DNA of 31,475 nt from RYN-111 sp046723735 (GTDB lineage Bacteria; Actinomycetota; Actinomycetes; Mycobacteriales; SCTD01). The DNA is taken from contig JBKOVB010000052.1 of NCBI GenBank assembly GCA_046723735.1, forward strand, positions 1 to 31,475, in the 5' to 3' direction. Positions within the stretch are counted from its first letter, which is position 1. Each line of letters opens with the position of its first letter. The notes under the pieces are model-generated. The model saw nothing but the letters and a program-made list of their open reading frames with translations. It did not search any database and was not told where the DNA came from. Shown piece after piece: positions 21,794 to 29,408 of the stretch. The position numbers and the translations under genes were made by a program.

Positions 21794-22927
21794 ATGCTCC
21801 CCACGCAGGACCAGCTCACCGCCGCGCTCGCGACCGTCGAGGACCCCGAGATCCGCCGGCCGATCACCGAGATCGGCATGGTCAAGTCCGCGACCGTCGA
21901 GGCCGACGGCACGGCGCGGGTCGGGATCTACCTGACCGTCAGCGGCTGCCCGATGAAGGACACCCTGCGCGAGCGCGTCACCACGGCCATCGGGGCGCTC
22001 GAGGGCGTGACCCGGGTCGAGGTGGAGCTCGACGTGATGAGCGCCGAGCAGCGCAAGGAGCTGCAGACCAAGCTCCGCGGGGACAACCCGCAGCGCGACA
22101 TCCCCTTCGCCCAGCCCGGCTCGCTGACCCGCGTGTTCGCGGTCGCCTCCGGCAAGGGCGGCGTCGGCAAGTCCTCGGTCACCGTCAACCTCGCCGCCGC
22201 GATGGCCGCCCGCGGCCTGCGGGTCGGGGTCGTGGACGCCGACATCTACGGCTTCTCGGTGCCGCGCATGCTCGGCGTCACGCACCCGCCGACGCAGGTC
22301 GAGCAGATGATCATGCCGCCGACGGCGTACGGCGTGAAGGTCATCAGCATCGGGATGTTCACCAAGGACAACACCCCCGTCGTGTGGCGCGGGCCGATGC
22401 TGCACCGGGCGCTGCAGCAGTTCCTCGCCGACGTCTACTGGGGCGACCTGGACTACCTGCTCATGGACCTGCCGCCCGGCACCGGCGACATCGCGATCTC
22501 GGTGGCACAGCTCGTGCCGACCGCGGAGATCCTCGTCGTCACCACGCCGCAGATCGCGGCCCAGGAGGTGGCCGAGCGGGCCGGCTCGATCGCGCTGCAG
22601 ACCCACCAGCGCATCGCCGGTGTCGTCGAGAACATGAGCTGGCTGCCCTGCCCGCACTGCGGTGAGCAGATCGACGTCTTCGGCACCGGCGGCGGTCAGG
22701 CGGTGGCCGACTCGCTGACCCGCGTGCTCGGCGCCAACGTGCCGCTGCTCGGTCAGATCCCCCTCGACAAGCGGCTGCGGGAGGGCGGCGACAACGGCCA
22801 CCCGCTCGTCCTCGACGACCCGGATGCCGCCGCCTCCAAGGCGCTGCTGCAGGTCACCGAGGCGCTCACCGGCCGCCCACGCGGGCTCGCCGGCATGTCG
22901 CTCGGCCTCACCCCCGCAGGACGCTAG
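21794..22927 (+). CDS. mrp: Mrp/NBP35 family ATP-binding Fe-S cluster carrier
   Basis: 377 residues, the full two-domain Mrp (ApbC) plan. An N-terminal MIP18/DUF59-like domain (about 5-85) carries the GCPMKDT motif with Cys52. The deviant Walker A is GKGGVGKS (120-127), followed by VVDADIYGFSVPRMLG, LLMDLPPGTGD and the late CPHCG pair (about 286-289) that binds a transferable 4Fe-4S cluster at the dimer interface. It delivers Fe-S clusters to apoproteins in the cytoplasm. The gene stands alone, opened by a leaderless-type TAGCCT element and closed by a 19-bp hairpin. Its place between envelope-stress genes and the MgtE-like/DUF1003 pair matches mycobacterial gene order. Confidence 0.95.
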   Translation: MLPTQDQLTAALATVEDPEIRRPITEIGMVKSATVEADGTARVGIYLTVSGCPMKDTLRERVTTAIGALEGVTRVEVELDVMSAEQRKELQTKLRGDNPQRDIPFAQPGSLTRVFAVASGKGGVGKSSVTVNLAAAMAARGLRVGVVDADIYGFSVPRMLGVTHPPTQVEQMIMPPTAYGVKVISIGMFTKDNTPVVWRGPMLHRALQQFLADVYWGDLDYLLMDLPPGTGDIAISVAQLVPTAEILVVTTPQIAAQEVAERAGSIALQTHQRIAGVVENMSWLPCPHCGEQIDVFGTGGGQAVADSLTRVLGANVPLLGQIPLDKRLREGGDNGHPLVLDDPDAAASKALLQVTEALTGRPRGLAGMSLGLTPAGR

Positions 22928-22929
22928 GC

Positions 22930-22969
22930 ACGACGAGAGGGGCGCCCCTCGGGGCGCCCCTCTCGTCGT
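22930..22969. terminator. Bidirectional terminator hairpin between mrp and the convergent gene
   Basis: Perfect 19-bp arms 22930-22948 and 22951-22969 (ACGACGAGAGGGGCGCCCC and its complement) around TC. It starts 3 bp past the mrp stop and ends 9 bp before the stop of the convergent gene, so it can end transcription from both sides. Confidence 0.9.
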
Positions 22970-22977
22970 ACGGCGGG

Positions 22978-23421
22978 TCAGCCGCGGATCGTCAGCCTGA
23001 CCTCGAGCCGGTCCTGGCACAGCGGACGCACGCGCAGCGAGCCGTCGACCTTGCCCTCGAACTGCGCCTCGGCCTCGTAGCCCGGCTCCTGGTCGGTGCC
23101 CTTCTTCGTCCAGCCCTGAGCGGCCAGCTGCTCGGCGACGCGGTCACGCACGTCGACCACGTCCTGGCGCTGCCCCTCGGTAGAGGTGAGGACGAGCGTC
23201 GTTTTGCCCTGCGTCTGGATGTTCAGCAGCTTCACGCCATCAGGGAGCGTGAGCCCGGTCGGGACAGACGCACTGGACTGGGGAGTGTCGAGCGTGCCGC
23301 AGGCGCGCTCGCCCTTCTTGGCGATCTCACCGCGCTCGAAGTGCTCGAACACGGCCCAGCCCGCGAGCCCGAGACCCACGACCGCGACCACACCGACAAG
23401 CACCTGTACGACCCGCTTCAT
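22978..23421 (-). CDS. Membrane-anchored hypothetical protein
   Basis: 147 residues, no family recognised. The N-terminus is an uncleaved-looking signal anchor (basic MKR, then VVQVLVGVVAVVGLGLAGWAVF, about 4-25). The rest should be extracytoplasmic: a Cys41 region (GERACGTLDTPQ), a beta-rich central part (LPDGVKLLNIQTQGKTTLVLTST), a helix (VVDVRDRVAEQLAAQGW) and a strand with Cys134. The two cysteines could form a disulfide. The helix plus strand pairing hints at a small alpha/beta domain. The ATG is preceded by TATCCT exactly 6 nt upstream, which supports this start and separate expression from tatB, 51 bp away. Confidence 0.75.
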   Translation of the reverse strand: MKRVVQVLVGVVAVVGLGLAGWAVFEHFERGEIAKKGERACGTLDTPQSSASVPTGLTLPDGVKLLNIQTQGKTTLVLTSTEGQRQDVVDVRDRVAEQLAAQGWTKKGTDQEPGYEAEAQFEGKVDGSLRVRPLCQDRLEVRLTIRG

Positions 23422-23427
23422 GCGAGG

Positions 23428-23433
23428 AGGATA
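23428..23433 (-). promoter_or_regulatory. Putative -10 element (TATCCT) of the membrane-anchored protein gene
   Basis: On the minus strand TATCCT is followed by CCTCGC and ATG. The spacing predicts leaderless transcription. Confidence 0.5.
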
Positions 23434-23472
23434 CGTGCCGCGACGGATCGGTCACGAAGGGCGACCGAGCTC

Positions 23473-23796
23473 CTAGGTCGTGTCCGGGTCCCAGGGCGGC
23501 CGCTCGCCAGGAGCGAGGGCCGTACGGCGGGCGGGCACCGGCGCGTCGTCGTACTCGTCCTCGAACAGGTTCCGTCGCACGATCTCGCGCGGGTGCAGCG
23601 ACCGGAGGTCCAGGTCTGCCACCTCCGGACCGAGCTCGTCCCTCAGCTCCTCCGACATGTCCTTGAGCCACAGCCGCAGCTTGCGCAGCGCCTTGCCGGC
23701 GTCCGCGGCCATGCCGGGGAGCCGCTCGGGGCCGAAGAGGAACAGGCCGAGCAGCAGCAGCACGGCCGTCTCCGGCCAGCCCAGCCCTCCGAACAC
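23473..23796 (-). CDS. tatB: Sec-independent protein translocase protein TatB
   Basis: 107 residues with the TatA/B plan: a short N-terminal periplasmic start MFGGLGWPE (the Glu after Pro is typical of TatB), one membrane helix TAVLLLLGLFLFGPERLPG with the FGPERLP hinge, an amphipathic helix (AADAGKALRKLRLWLKDMSEELRDEL) and an acidic/proline-rich tail. It works with TatA and TatC to export folded twin-arginine proteins. The GTG start at 23794-23796 puts the family's MF first. It lies 9 bp after htrA, in the conserved actinobacterial order sigE-rseA-htrA-tatB, so sigma-E is likely to control it. A TAGGCT 6 nt upstream includes the htrA stop codon. Confidence 0.92.
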   Translation of the reverse strand: MFGGLGWPETAVLLLLGLFLFGPERLPGMAADAGKALRKLRLWLKDMSEELRDELGPEVADLDLRSLHPREIVRRNLFEDEYDDAPVPARRTALAPGERPPWDPDTT

Positions 23797-23805
23797 GGCT
23801 CCAGC

Positions 23806-25020
23806 CTACGAGGTCTTCTTGTCCTGCAGGACGACGCGGACGCTACGCGTGGCGCCGTCGCGGACGAAGGCGACCGACACCGCCTGCCCCACGCGGTACC
23901 TGCGCAGCGCCACGACCAGCCCGTCCACGCCGAGGACGCGCCGGTCGCCTACCTTCACGATCACGTCGCCGACCCGCAGGCCGGCTCGGGCCGCGGCACC
24001 GCCGCGCTCGACCGTCATGAGCCGCGCCCCGCGCGGACCCACGCCGTCAGCGCCCACCGTCGTCGCGGACACCCCGATCGCCGGGTGGGTGGCCTTGCCG
24101 GTGCGGATCAGCTGCTGGGCGATCGACCGGGCCTCGTCGACGGGGATCGCGAACCCGACCCCGATGTTGCCGGACTGCGCCGAGGGCGAGTCGGAGGACA
24201 GCGACGCGATGGCCGAGTTGATCCCGATGACCCGCCCGCTCATGTCGACCAGCGGGCCGCCGGAGTTGCCCGGGTTGATGGCGGCATCGGTCTGGATGGC
24301 GTCAAACAACGGCATCGCCGGCTCGTCAGCGTTCTCCCGGGGCACCTGCACCGTGCGGTCCAGCGCGCTGATGATCCCGCTGGTGACCGTTCCGGCCAGA
24401 CCCAGCGGCGACCCCACCGCCACGACCGGGTCGCCGACGGCCAACCCGGTCGAGGTGCCGAGGACCGCGGGGGTCAACGTGGTCGCCCCCACCACCCGGA
24501 TCACCGCGAGGTCGGTCTCGGGGTCCCGCCCGACGACCCGGGCCGGCAGGTCGACGGACCCGTCGTTGAACGACACGGTGATCGTGCCGCCCGTCGTCGT
24601 ACCGGCGACCACATGGTTGTTCGTGAGCACGAAGCCGTCCTTCGTGAGCACGACACCCGACCCCGTGCCTGACCCCTGCCGGTCGTCGATGTCGATGCTC
24701 ACAACGCTCCGGAGCATGCGCGCCGCGATCGCCGCCACCGAGGTGGCCGGCCGGGTCACGGGTACGGCGGGCGCCGTGGGCAGCACGGCGTCCGGCGCCC
24801 TCAGGCTCGCGACCGAGGGCTCGTCACGAGCGGTGCGGGCGCCGACCCACCCGCCGACGAGACCCGACAGGATCGCGGTCGCCAGCACCAGCGGCACCAC
24901 CGAGCCCACCCGGCGACGAGGCTCCGAGGGCGTCACCCCGATCGGCCCGGTCGGGTAGCCCCAGGCCTGCGCCCTCGCGGGCGGGGGCGCCCAGGGGTCG
25001 CGCTGCTGCTGGTGCTCCAT
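23806..25020 (-). CDS. htrA: HtrA/DegP-like serine protease with PDZ domain
   Basis: 404 residues. A cytoplasmic Gln/Pro-rich start (1-38) precedes one membrane helix (VVPLVLATAILSGLVGGWVG, 41-60). The trypsin-like domain (about 95-290) carries the triad His136 (TNNHVV), Asp170 (DPETDLAVI) and Ser253 (GNSGGPL), and a single PDZ domain follows (about 310-400, ARAGLRVGDVIVKVGDRRV). This type II anchored S1C protease degrades or chaperones damaged extracytoplasmic proteins. The ATG at 25018-25020 has a CACAAT-like hexamer 6 nt upstream but no ribosome site. It sits 68 bp after the RseB-like gene and 9 bp before tatB, within the sigma-E envelope-stress locus. Confidence 0.94.
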   Translation of the reverse strand: MEHQQQRDPWAPPPARAQAWGYPTGPIGVTPSEPRRRVGSVVPLVLATAILSGLVGGWVGARTARDEPSVASLRAPDAVLPTAPAVPVTRPATSVAAIAARMLRSVVSIDIDDRQGSGTGSGVVLTKDGFVLTNNHVVAGTTTGGTITVSFNDGSVDLPARVVGRDPETDLAVIRVVGATTLTPAVLGTSTGLAVGDPVVAVGSPLGLAGTVTSGIISALDRTVQVPRENADEPAMPLFDAIQTDAAINPGNSGGPLVDMSGRVIGINSAIASLSSDSPSAQSGNIGVGFAIPVDEARSIAQQLIRTGKATHPAIGVSATTVGADGVGPRGARLMTVERGGAAARAGLRVGDVIVKVGDRRVLGVDGLVVALRRYRVGQAVSVAFVRDGATRSVRVVLQDKKTS

Positions 25021-25088
25021 CGAACGATTGTGCACCGGCGACGAAGCGGGCCCAGGCGCTCGCTCGCCCCGCGAGCTCGTCCCTCCGC

Positions 25089-26132
25089 TCAGTCGAACGG
25101 GTTCAGCCACCCACCCACGCGCGCCATCCCCCGCCACACCCGCGGGCCGATCCCGTCCTGGGCCATCGCGGAGCTGCCGTGCGGCAACGCCTCGAGGGTG
25201 TCCTCTACGACGTCCGACGGCGCGTCCGACAGCAGCGTCCACGTGTGGCCGTGCTCGGACCACACGATCCGGCGCGGCTCCTCCGGCCACTCCCAGACCG
25301 TGCCGCCCGCGACGGTCCGCCGGACGCCCGTCGTGGTCGGTGGGAGCTCGCCGCGCTGCCCGAACAGCGACAGCGTGAACAGCCCGTCCGAGTACGACAG
25401 CTGGAGCACGTCGTCAGGCAGCATTCGCGCGTCGTACAGCTCGAGCCCCCCGGGCAGCACGTGCGTGACCGGCCAGCCCTGGGCCGCCAGGGCGTCCAGG
25501 GCTCCGGAGGACAACCGCTCGCCGTGCGGTCGCAGCGCCTGCTCCGTCGTCTCGAGAGTGTCCGGCCCCGGCCCAGCGTCGATCCGCAGGTCACCCAGCC
25601 AGCTGCTGCGCAGCAGCGCGCCGTCGGTCCCGACGACGTCGCGCCGCAGCACCAGGCCGCTCGCGGTGTCGAGCCAGAACCGGCCCGCGACCTGCCCGTG
25701 GCCGGTGATCCCGGGTCGGCGCGCCTCGACCACGCGAGCCACCCGGCCGTCGCACCGGTCCGGCGCCACGACCCGCAGGTCGTAGCGCTCCGCGAGCACG
25801 GACAGCAGCGACGCGTCGAGGACGTCAGCCGCGAGCAGGCCGGCGCCGCTGGGCACGCCGAGCTGGCTGCCCCAGCCAGGTACGTGGCTGACGTGCATCA
25901 CCGTTGTCCGGGGGGTCCCGCCGGAGGTAGCCGTCACGTGCTGCGTCGCGGTCCAGGAGCGGGTGCGGGCGGCGGCCGCAGCCGTCTCGAGCAGCCCCAG
26001 GGCAGCAGTGGTGTCGCGTGCGCCGGGTGAGGCGTCTCTGACCGGTTCCGGCTCGACGAACGCGGAGACGGACGGGCACACCACCAGGGCACCCAGCCCG
26101 GTGAGGGCCGCGAGCAGCCGGAGCCGGATCAC
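25089..26132 (-). CDS. RseB/MucB-like sigma-E regulatory lipid-sensing protein
   Basis: 347 residues. A signal peptide (IRLRLLAALTGLGALVVCPSVSAF, residues 2-25) is followed by a LolA/LppX-like beta domain. Parts that recall RseB/MucB: LLETAAAAARTRSWTATQHVT at the start of the domain, DGRVARVVEARRPG, GRFWLDTASGLVLRRDVVGTDGALLRSSWLGDLRI, and a C-terminal domain with DGLFTLSLFGQRGEL. In proteobacteria RseB binds the periplasmic part of the anti-sigma factor and shields it from proteolysis. The position directly after the anti-sigma gene with a GTGA overlap supports that role here (inference from fold and context). M. tuberculosis has no such gene between rseA and htrA. Confidence 0.75.
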   Translation of the reverse strand: MIRLRLLAALTGLGALVVCPSVSAFVEPEPVRDASPGARDTTAALGLLETAAAAARTRSWTATQHVTATSGGTPRTTVMHVSHVPGWGSQLGVPSGAGLLAADVLDASLLSVLAERYDLRVVAPDRCDGRVARVVEARRPGITGHGQVAGRFWLDTASGLVLRRDVVGTDGALLRSSWLGDLRIDAGPGPDTLETTEQALRPHGERLSSGALDALAAQGWPVTHVLPGGLELYDARMLPDDVLQLSYSDGLFTLSLFGQRGELPPTTTGVRRTVAGGTVWEWPEEPRRIVWSEHGHTWTLLSDAPSDVVEDTLEALPHGSSAMAQDGIGPRVWRGMARVGGWLNPFD

Positions 26133-26638
26133 CGCACCGAGCGGACGGTGGGCGACAGCGGCGCCGACACGGGCACCGTCACGCCGCCGCCTGTGCCGGC
26201 GAAGGGGACCTCGTTCGCCGTGGACACGTGCTCCACCACCAGTCCCGGTGCCGTGGGGTCGACGGGCGCCACCGGCCCGTGCGGCGGCGGCCCGGCGACG
26301 GCGAGCGCACCCCCGAACCCGAGCGCCGCGAGGCCCGCACCGAACGCCGTACGACGCCACGGGCCCCCCAGGACGAGCGGGTGCCGGCGCGGCGCCTGCG
26401 GGCGCGGCAGGGGGCGAGGCTCGCCCGCAGGAGCGGTGGCAGCAAGCAGGCGGGACGCGAGATCCGCGGGTACGACGGGCTGGTCGGCCTTCAGGTCCGA
26501 GCGCAGCCCGCGGAGCACCACGAGCTCGGAGCGGCACGCGCCACAGTGCGCGAGGTGAACCTGCACCTCGCCGCGGCGCGCGTGGTCGAGCTCACCGTCG
26601 AGGTAGGCGGTGAGCGCGAGGCCGAGGTGTGAGGTCAT
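26129..26638 (-). CDS. rseA: Anti-sigma-E factor (zinc-binding, RseA-like)
   Basis: 169 residues. The N-terminal cytoplasmic part is a ZAS anti-sigma domain with H28-x3-C32-x2-C35 (HLAHCGAC), preceded by the 'LTAYLDGELDHARRGEVQVHL' helix typical of the family. A Pro/Arg-rich linker leads to one membrane helix (FGAGLAALGFGGALAVAG, about 99-116), then an extracytoplasmic tail of about 50 residues (APVDPTAPGLVVEHVS). It holds the sigma factor inactive until envelope stress releases it. ATG 26636-26638 overlaps the sigE stop (ATGA), and its own stop overlaps the RseB-like start (GTGA), so all three are coupled and made in proportion. Confidence 0.9.
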   Translation of the reverse strand: MTSHLGLALTAYLDGELDHARRGEVQVHLAHCGACRSELVVLRGLRSDLKADQPVVPADLASRLLAATAPAGEPRPLPRPQAPRRHPLVLGGPWRRTAFGAGLAALGFGGALAVAGPPPHGPVAPVDPTAPGLVVEHVSTANEVPFAGTGGGVTVPVSAPLSPTVRSVR

Positions 26639-27219
26639 GCGAGGACGGACACCTCGCGGTTCGGGGCGCGGTGCGCGAGCGCGGCACGCAGCTGAGCACG
26701 GCCGCGGTGGATGCGGCTGCGCACCGTCCCGACCTTGATGCCGAGGGTCGCCGCGATCTCGTCGTACGGCAGGCCCTCCAGGTCGCACAGCACGACCGCC
26801 GCGCGGAAGTCGGGGGGCAGCGCGTCGAGCGCCGCCTGGATGTCGCCGTCCATGTTGTTGTCGTCGAACAGCTGCTGGGGGCTGCGCTCCCGCCCCGGCA
26901 CACGCTCCGGGTCGTCCGGCAACGCGTCGAAGCGGATGCGCTGCTTGCGACGCACGGTGTCGAGGAACAGGTTCGTGGTGATCCGGTGCAGCCAGCCCTC
27001 GAACGTGCCGGGTGTGTACGACGACAGAGAGCGGAAGACGCGGACGAAGACCTCCTGGGTGAGGTCCTCGGCGTCGTGCTGGTTGCCCGTCAGGCGGTAC
27101 GCGAGGCGGTAGACACGCCCCGAGTGGGCGCGGACGACCTCGTCCCAGGACGGCGGCACCCACTCCTCGCCGACCTGCGCTGCAGGCGCGGGGACGACGT
27201 CCAGAAGCGTCTCGGTCAT
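26635..27219 (-). CDS. sigE: ECF sigma factor SigE
   Basis: 194 residues, a group IV (ECF) sigma factor. Region 2 includes VYRLAYRLTGNQHDAEDLTQEVFVRVFRSL and the -10-reading FEGWLHRITTNLFLD (about 30-85). A linker with PGRERSPQQLFDDNN follows, then region 4 with LPPDFRAAVVLCDLEGLPYDEIAATLGIKVGTVRSRIHRGRAQL (about 134-177). Its place before an anti-sigma gene, htrA and tatB, and divergent from an O-methyltransferase gene, matches sigE of M. tuberculosis and relatives, which responds to envelope stress. The ATG is at 27217-27219. A GGAACC-N16-CGTT promoter sits 46 bp upstream, so it probably activates its own operon. Confidence 0.95.
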   Translation of the reverse strand: MTETLLDVVPAPAAQVGEEWVPPSWDEVVRAHSGRVYRLAYRLTGNQHDAEDLTQEVFVRVFRSLSSYTPGTFEGWLHRITTNLFLDTVRRKQRIRFDALPDDPERVPGRERSPQQLFDDNNMDGDIQAALDALPPDFRAAVVLCDLEGLPYDEIAATLGIKVGTVRSRIHRGRAQLRAALAHRAPNREVSVLA

Positions 27220-27264
27220 GCCCTGAGTCTCGGCAGCCTTCCTGGGAACTTGCTGTCAACGACC

Positions 27265-27292
27265 TCAACGCGGGCTGGGCGCCGAAGGTTCC
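27265..27292 (-). promoter_or_regulatory. Sigma-E-type (ECF) promoter of sigE
   Basis: On the minus strand GGAACC (27287-27292) is followed by 16 nt and CGTTGA (27265-27270), a match to the ECF sigma-E consensus GGAAC...CGTT. It lies about 46 bp before the sigE ATG, so autoregulation is expected. Confidence 0.8.
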
Positions 27293-27328
27293 CCGTCCCG
27301 CCTGCACGAGCCTGCCACGACGGCGCAG

Positions 27329-27334
27329 TAGGTT
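27329..27334 (+). promoter_or_regulatory. Putative -10 element (TAGGTT) of the O-methyltransferase gene
   Basis: TAGGTT, then 6 nt (GCCAAG), then GTG 27341, predicting a leaderless transcript divergent from sigE. Confidence 0.45.
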
Positions 27335-27340
27335 GCCAAG

Positions 27341-27979
27341 GTGGACAGCGCGGCGACCCTCGACCTGTCGGCATGGGTGGACGGCTGGCTGCCCGAGGAC
27401 CCCGTGATCCTCGCAGCCCGGGCCCGCGCTGCCGAGGTGGGCTGCGGCAGCGTCGACCCGACCACCGGCGCCCTCCTGCGCCTGCTGGCGGCGACAGCCG
27501 GTGCGCGTGCCGTCGTCGAGCTGGGCACGGGCGCCGGCGTGTCCGCGCTGTGGCTCCTGGGCGGCATGCGGCCCGACGGCGTGCTGACCAGCGTCGACCC
27601 CGAGACGGAGCACCAGCGGCTCGCCCGGCAGTCGCTCGTCGAGGCGGGGTACGGCACCGGACGGGTGCGTCTCATCACGGGCGAGGCGCTCGCCGTGCTG
27701 CCGCGGCTGTCGGACGGCGCTTACGACCTGCTGTTCTGCGACGCCGTGCGGTCGGAGAACCTCGACTACCTCGCCGCCGCGGTGCGGCTGCTGCGCCCGG
27801 GGGGCGTCGTCGTGTTCGCCGGTGCGCTCGGCGACGGACGGGTCGCCGACCCCAGCGCCCGCGATCCCGAGACCGTCGCCTTGCGCGAGCTCACCCGGGT
27901 GGTGCGCGAGCACGACCGGCTGCTGCCTGCCCTGCTGCCTGTCGGAAGCGGCGTGCTCGCCGCCGTCGTCAGCCCCTAA
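27341..27979 (+). CDS. Class I SAM-dependent O-methyltransferase
   Basis: 212 residues of the catechol/caffeoyl-CoA O-methyltransferase-like family (OMT type 3). SAM motif I is VVELGTGAGVSALWLL (about 58-73), followed by LTSVDPETEHQRLARQSL (acidic loop that binds the SAM ribose), RLITGEALAVLPRL and DLLFCDAVRSENLDYLAAAVRLLRPGGVVV. The M. tuberculosis relative beside sigE is Rv1220c; its methyl acceptor is not established. It is divergent from sigE across 121 bp. GTG 27341 gives the family length and has a -10-like hexamer 6 nt upstream. Its TAA stop overlaps the stop of the convergent leucyl aminopeptidase gene by 3 bases. Confidence 0.92.
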   Translation: MDSAATLDLSAWVDGWLPEDPVILAARARAAEVGCGSVDPTTGALLRLLAATAGARAVVELGTGAGVSALWLLGGMRPDGVLTSVDPETEHQRLARQSLVEAGYGTGRVRLITGEALAVLPRLSDGAYDLLFCDAVRSENLDYLAAAVRLLRPGGVVVFAGALGDGRVADPSARDPETVALRELTRVVREHDRLLPALLPVGSGVLAAVVSP

Positions 27980-29406
27980 CGCGCCAGGGCTTCGAGCCAG
28001 CGGACGAGCAGCCGTACGCCGTACCCGGTGCCGCCCTTCGTGAGCTCGTCGTCGTCGCCGCCGGACCAGGCCGGCCCGGCGATGTCGAGGTGCGCCCAGG
28101 GCCGTCCGCCGGTGAACGTCTCGAGGAACAGCGAGGCCGTGATCGAACCGCCCTGGAGCTTGAGGCGGGGGTCCCCGATGTTGCGCAGGTCGGCGGTCGT
28201 CGAGTCGAGCGCCTGCCGGTAGTCCGCCACGAGCGGCAGGCGCCAGAGGCGCTCGCCCGCAGCCGCCGCGGCGCTCTCGAGCTGGCCGGCGAGCCGGTCG
28301 TCGTTGGTGAACAGCCCGGCGATCTTGTTGCCCAGCGCGACCGGCATCGCGCCGGTGAGCGTGGCCACGTCGACCACGACGTCGGCGTCGAGCACCCGGT
28401 CGGCGTAGGCCAGCCCGTCCGCGAGGACCAGGCGGCCCTCCGCGTCGGTGTTGAGGACCTCGACGGTGGTTCCGCCGTACTGGTGGATCACGTCGCTCGG
28501 GCGCTGGGCGCTGCCGCTCGGCATGTTCTCCGCGAGGCAGGCGACGGCGGTGACGTCGATCGGCAGGCCCAGGTCAGCGACGGCCCGCACGGTGGCGAGC
28601 ACGGTCGCCGCGCCGCCCATGTCCATCTTCATCGTGGTCATGGAGGCGTTGGGCTTGATCGAAAGGCCACCGGTGTCGAAGGTGATGCCCTTCCCGACGA
28701 GCACGACGTGGCGCCGGCCGCCACCGCGGTAGGCCGCCTCGACCACGCGCGGCGGGCGGCTCGAGCCCATGCCCACCGCGAGCACGCCTCCCCACCCCTC
28801 GGCCGCGAGCTGCTTCTCGTCGCGGACCCGGACGTCGAGGCCCTTGAGCAGCGAAACGGCCCGCTTCGCCAGCCAGTCGGGCGACTTGTCCGCCGGTGGC
28901 GTGTTCACGAGGTCGCGCGCGGCCGCTGTCGCGCGGATCACCTCGAGCGCGCGGTCCAGGGCCGGCTGCAACCGCTCCGGCGCACGGAGCACGACCGTGA
29001 TGCTGCGCAGCGGCCGCGGCTCGACGGCCTTGACCGCGAAGCCGTACGACGCCAGCAGCAGCCCCTCGGCGAGCGCTCGCACGCCGTCGTCCTTGAGCCC
29101 GACGCGCCGCAGGTCGAGCGTGAGATCCGGCTGCCCCTTGGCACGGCGGGCCAGAGCCGCCCCGGCCTTGCGCAGCGCCTTCGGCGAGCCGTCGCCGGTG
29201 CCGAGCAGGAAGATCCGCTCCTCGACCGGGACGGCGATCAGCTCGCCCGCCTCGCCCTTGGCCTTCTCCCGCTCGAGGAGCGCGGCCGCGTCACCCGGGA
29301 CGCGCCCCAGCACCGCGACCGGCGTGCCGGCACGGGTGGGGACCGCCAGCACCGCCGAGGCGGCGGGCAGATCCCCGGCCAGGCGCAGGGTGGGGAGCGT
29401 CGCCAC
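27976..29406 (-). CDS. pepA: Leucyl aminopeptidase (M17 family)
   Basis: 476 residues, slightly short for the family because the N-terminal non-catalytic domain is compact. The catalytic C-terminal half shows the M17 signatures: VLVGKGITFDTGGLSIKP (metal and catalytic Lys), MKMDMGGAATVL, NTDAEGRLVLADGL (the defining NTDAEGR) and DVATLTGAMPVALG. It is a hexameric cytoplasmic enzyme with two metal ions that removes N-terminal residues, Leu preferred. The GTG start at 29404-29406 follows the DUF3117 stop by 2 nt, so the two are cotranscribed. The stop shares bases with that of the convergent methyltransferase gene. Confidence 0.93.
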   Translation of the reverse strand: MATLPTLRLAGDLPAASAVLAVPTRAGTPVAVLGRVPGDAAALLEREKAKGEAGELIAVPVEERIFLLGTGDGSPKALRKAGAALARRAKGQPDLTLDLRRVGLKDDGVRALAEGLLLASYGFAVKAVEPRPLRSITVVLRAPERLQPALDRALEVIRATAAARDLVNTPPADKSPDWLAKRAVSLLKGLDVRVRDEKQLAAEGWGGVLAVGMGSSRPPRVVEAAYRGGGRRHVVLVGKGITFDTGGLSIKPNASMTTMKMDMGGAATVLATVRAVADLGLPIDVTAVACLAENMPSGSAQRPSDVIHQYGGTTVEVLNTDAEGRLVLADGLAYADRVLDADVVVDVATLTGAMPVALGNKIAGLFTNDDRLAGQLESAAAAAGERLWRLPLVADYRQALDSTTADLRNIGDPRLKLQGGSITASLFLETFTGGRPWAHLDIAGPAWSGGDDDELTKGGTGYGVRLLVRWLEALAR

Positions 29407-29408
29407 CG

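Noticed and set aside
23803..23808. TAGGCT 6 nt before tatB as a further leaderless promoter
   Set aside because: Its first three bases are the htrA stop codon, and tatB is expected to be cotranscribed with htrA, so it was not counted.
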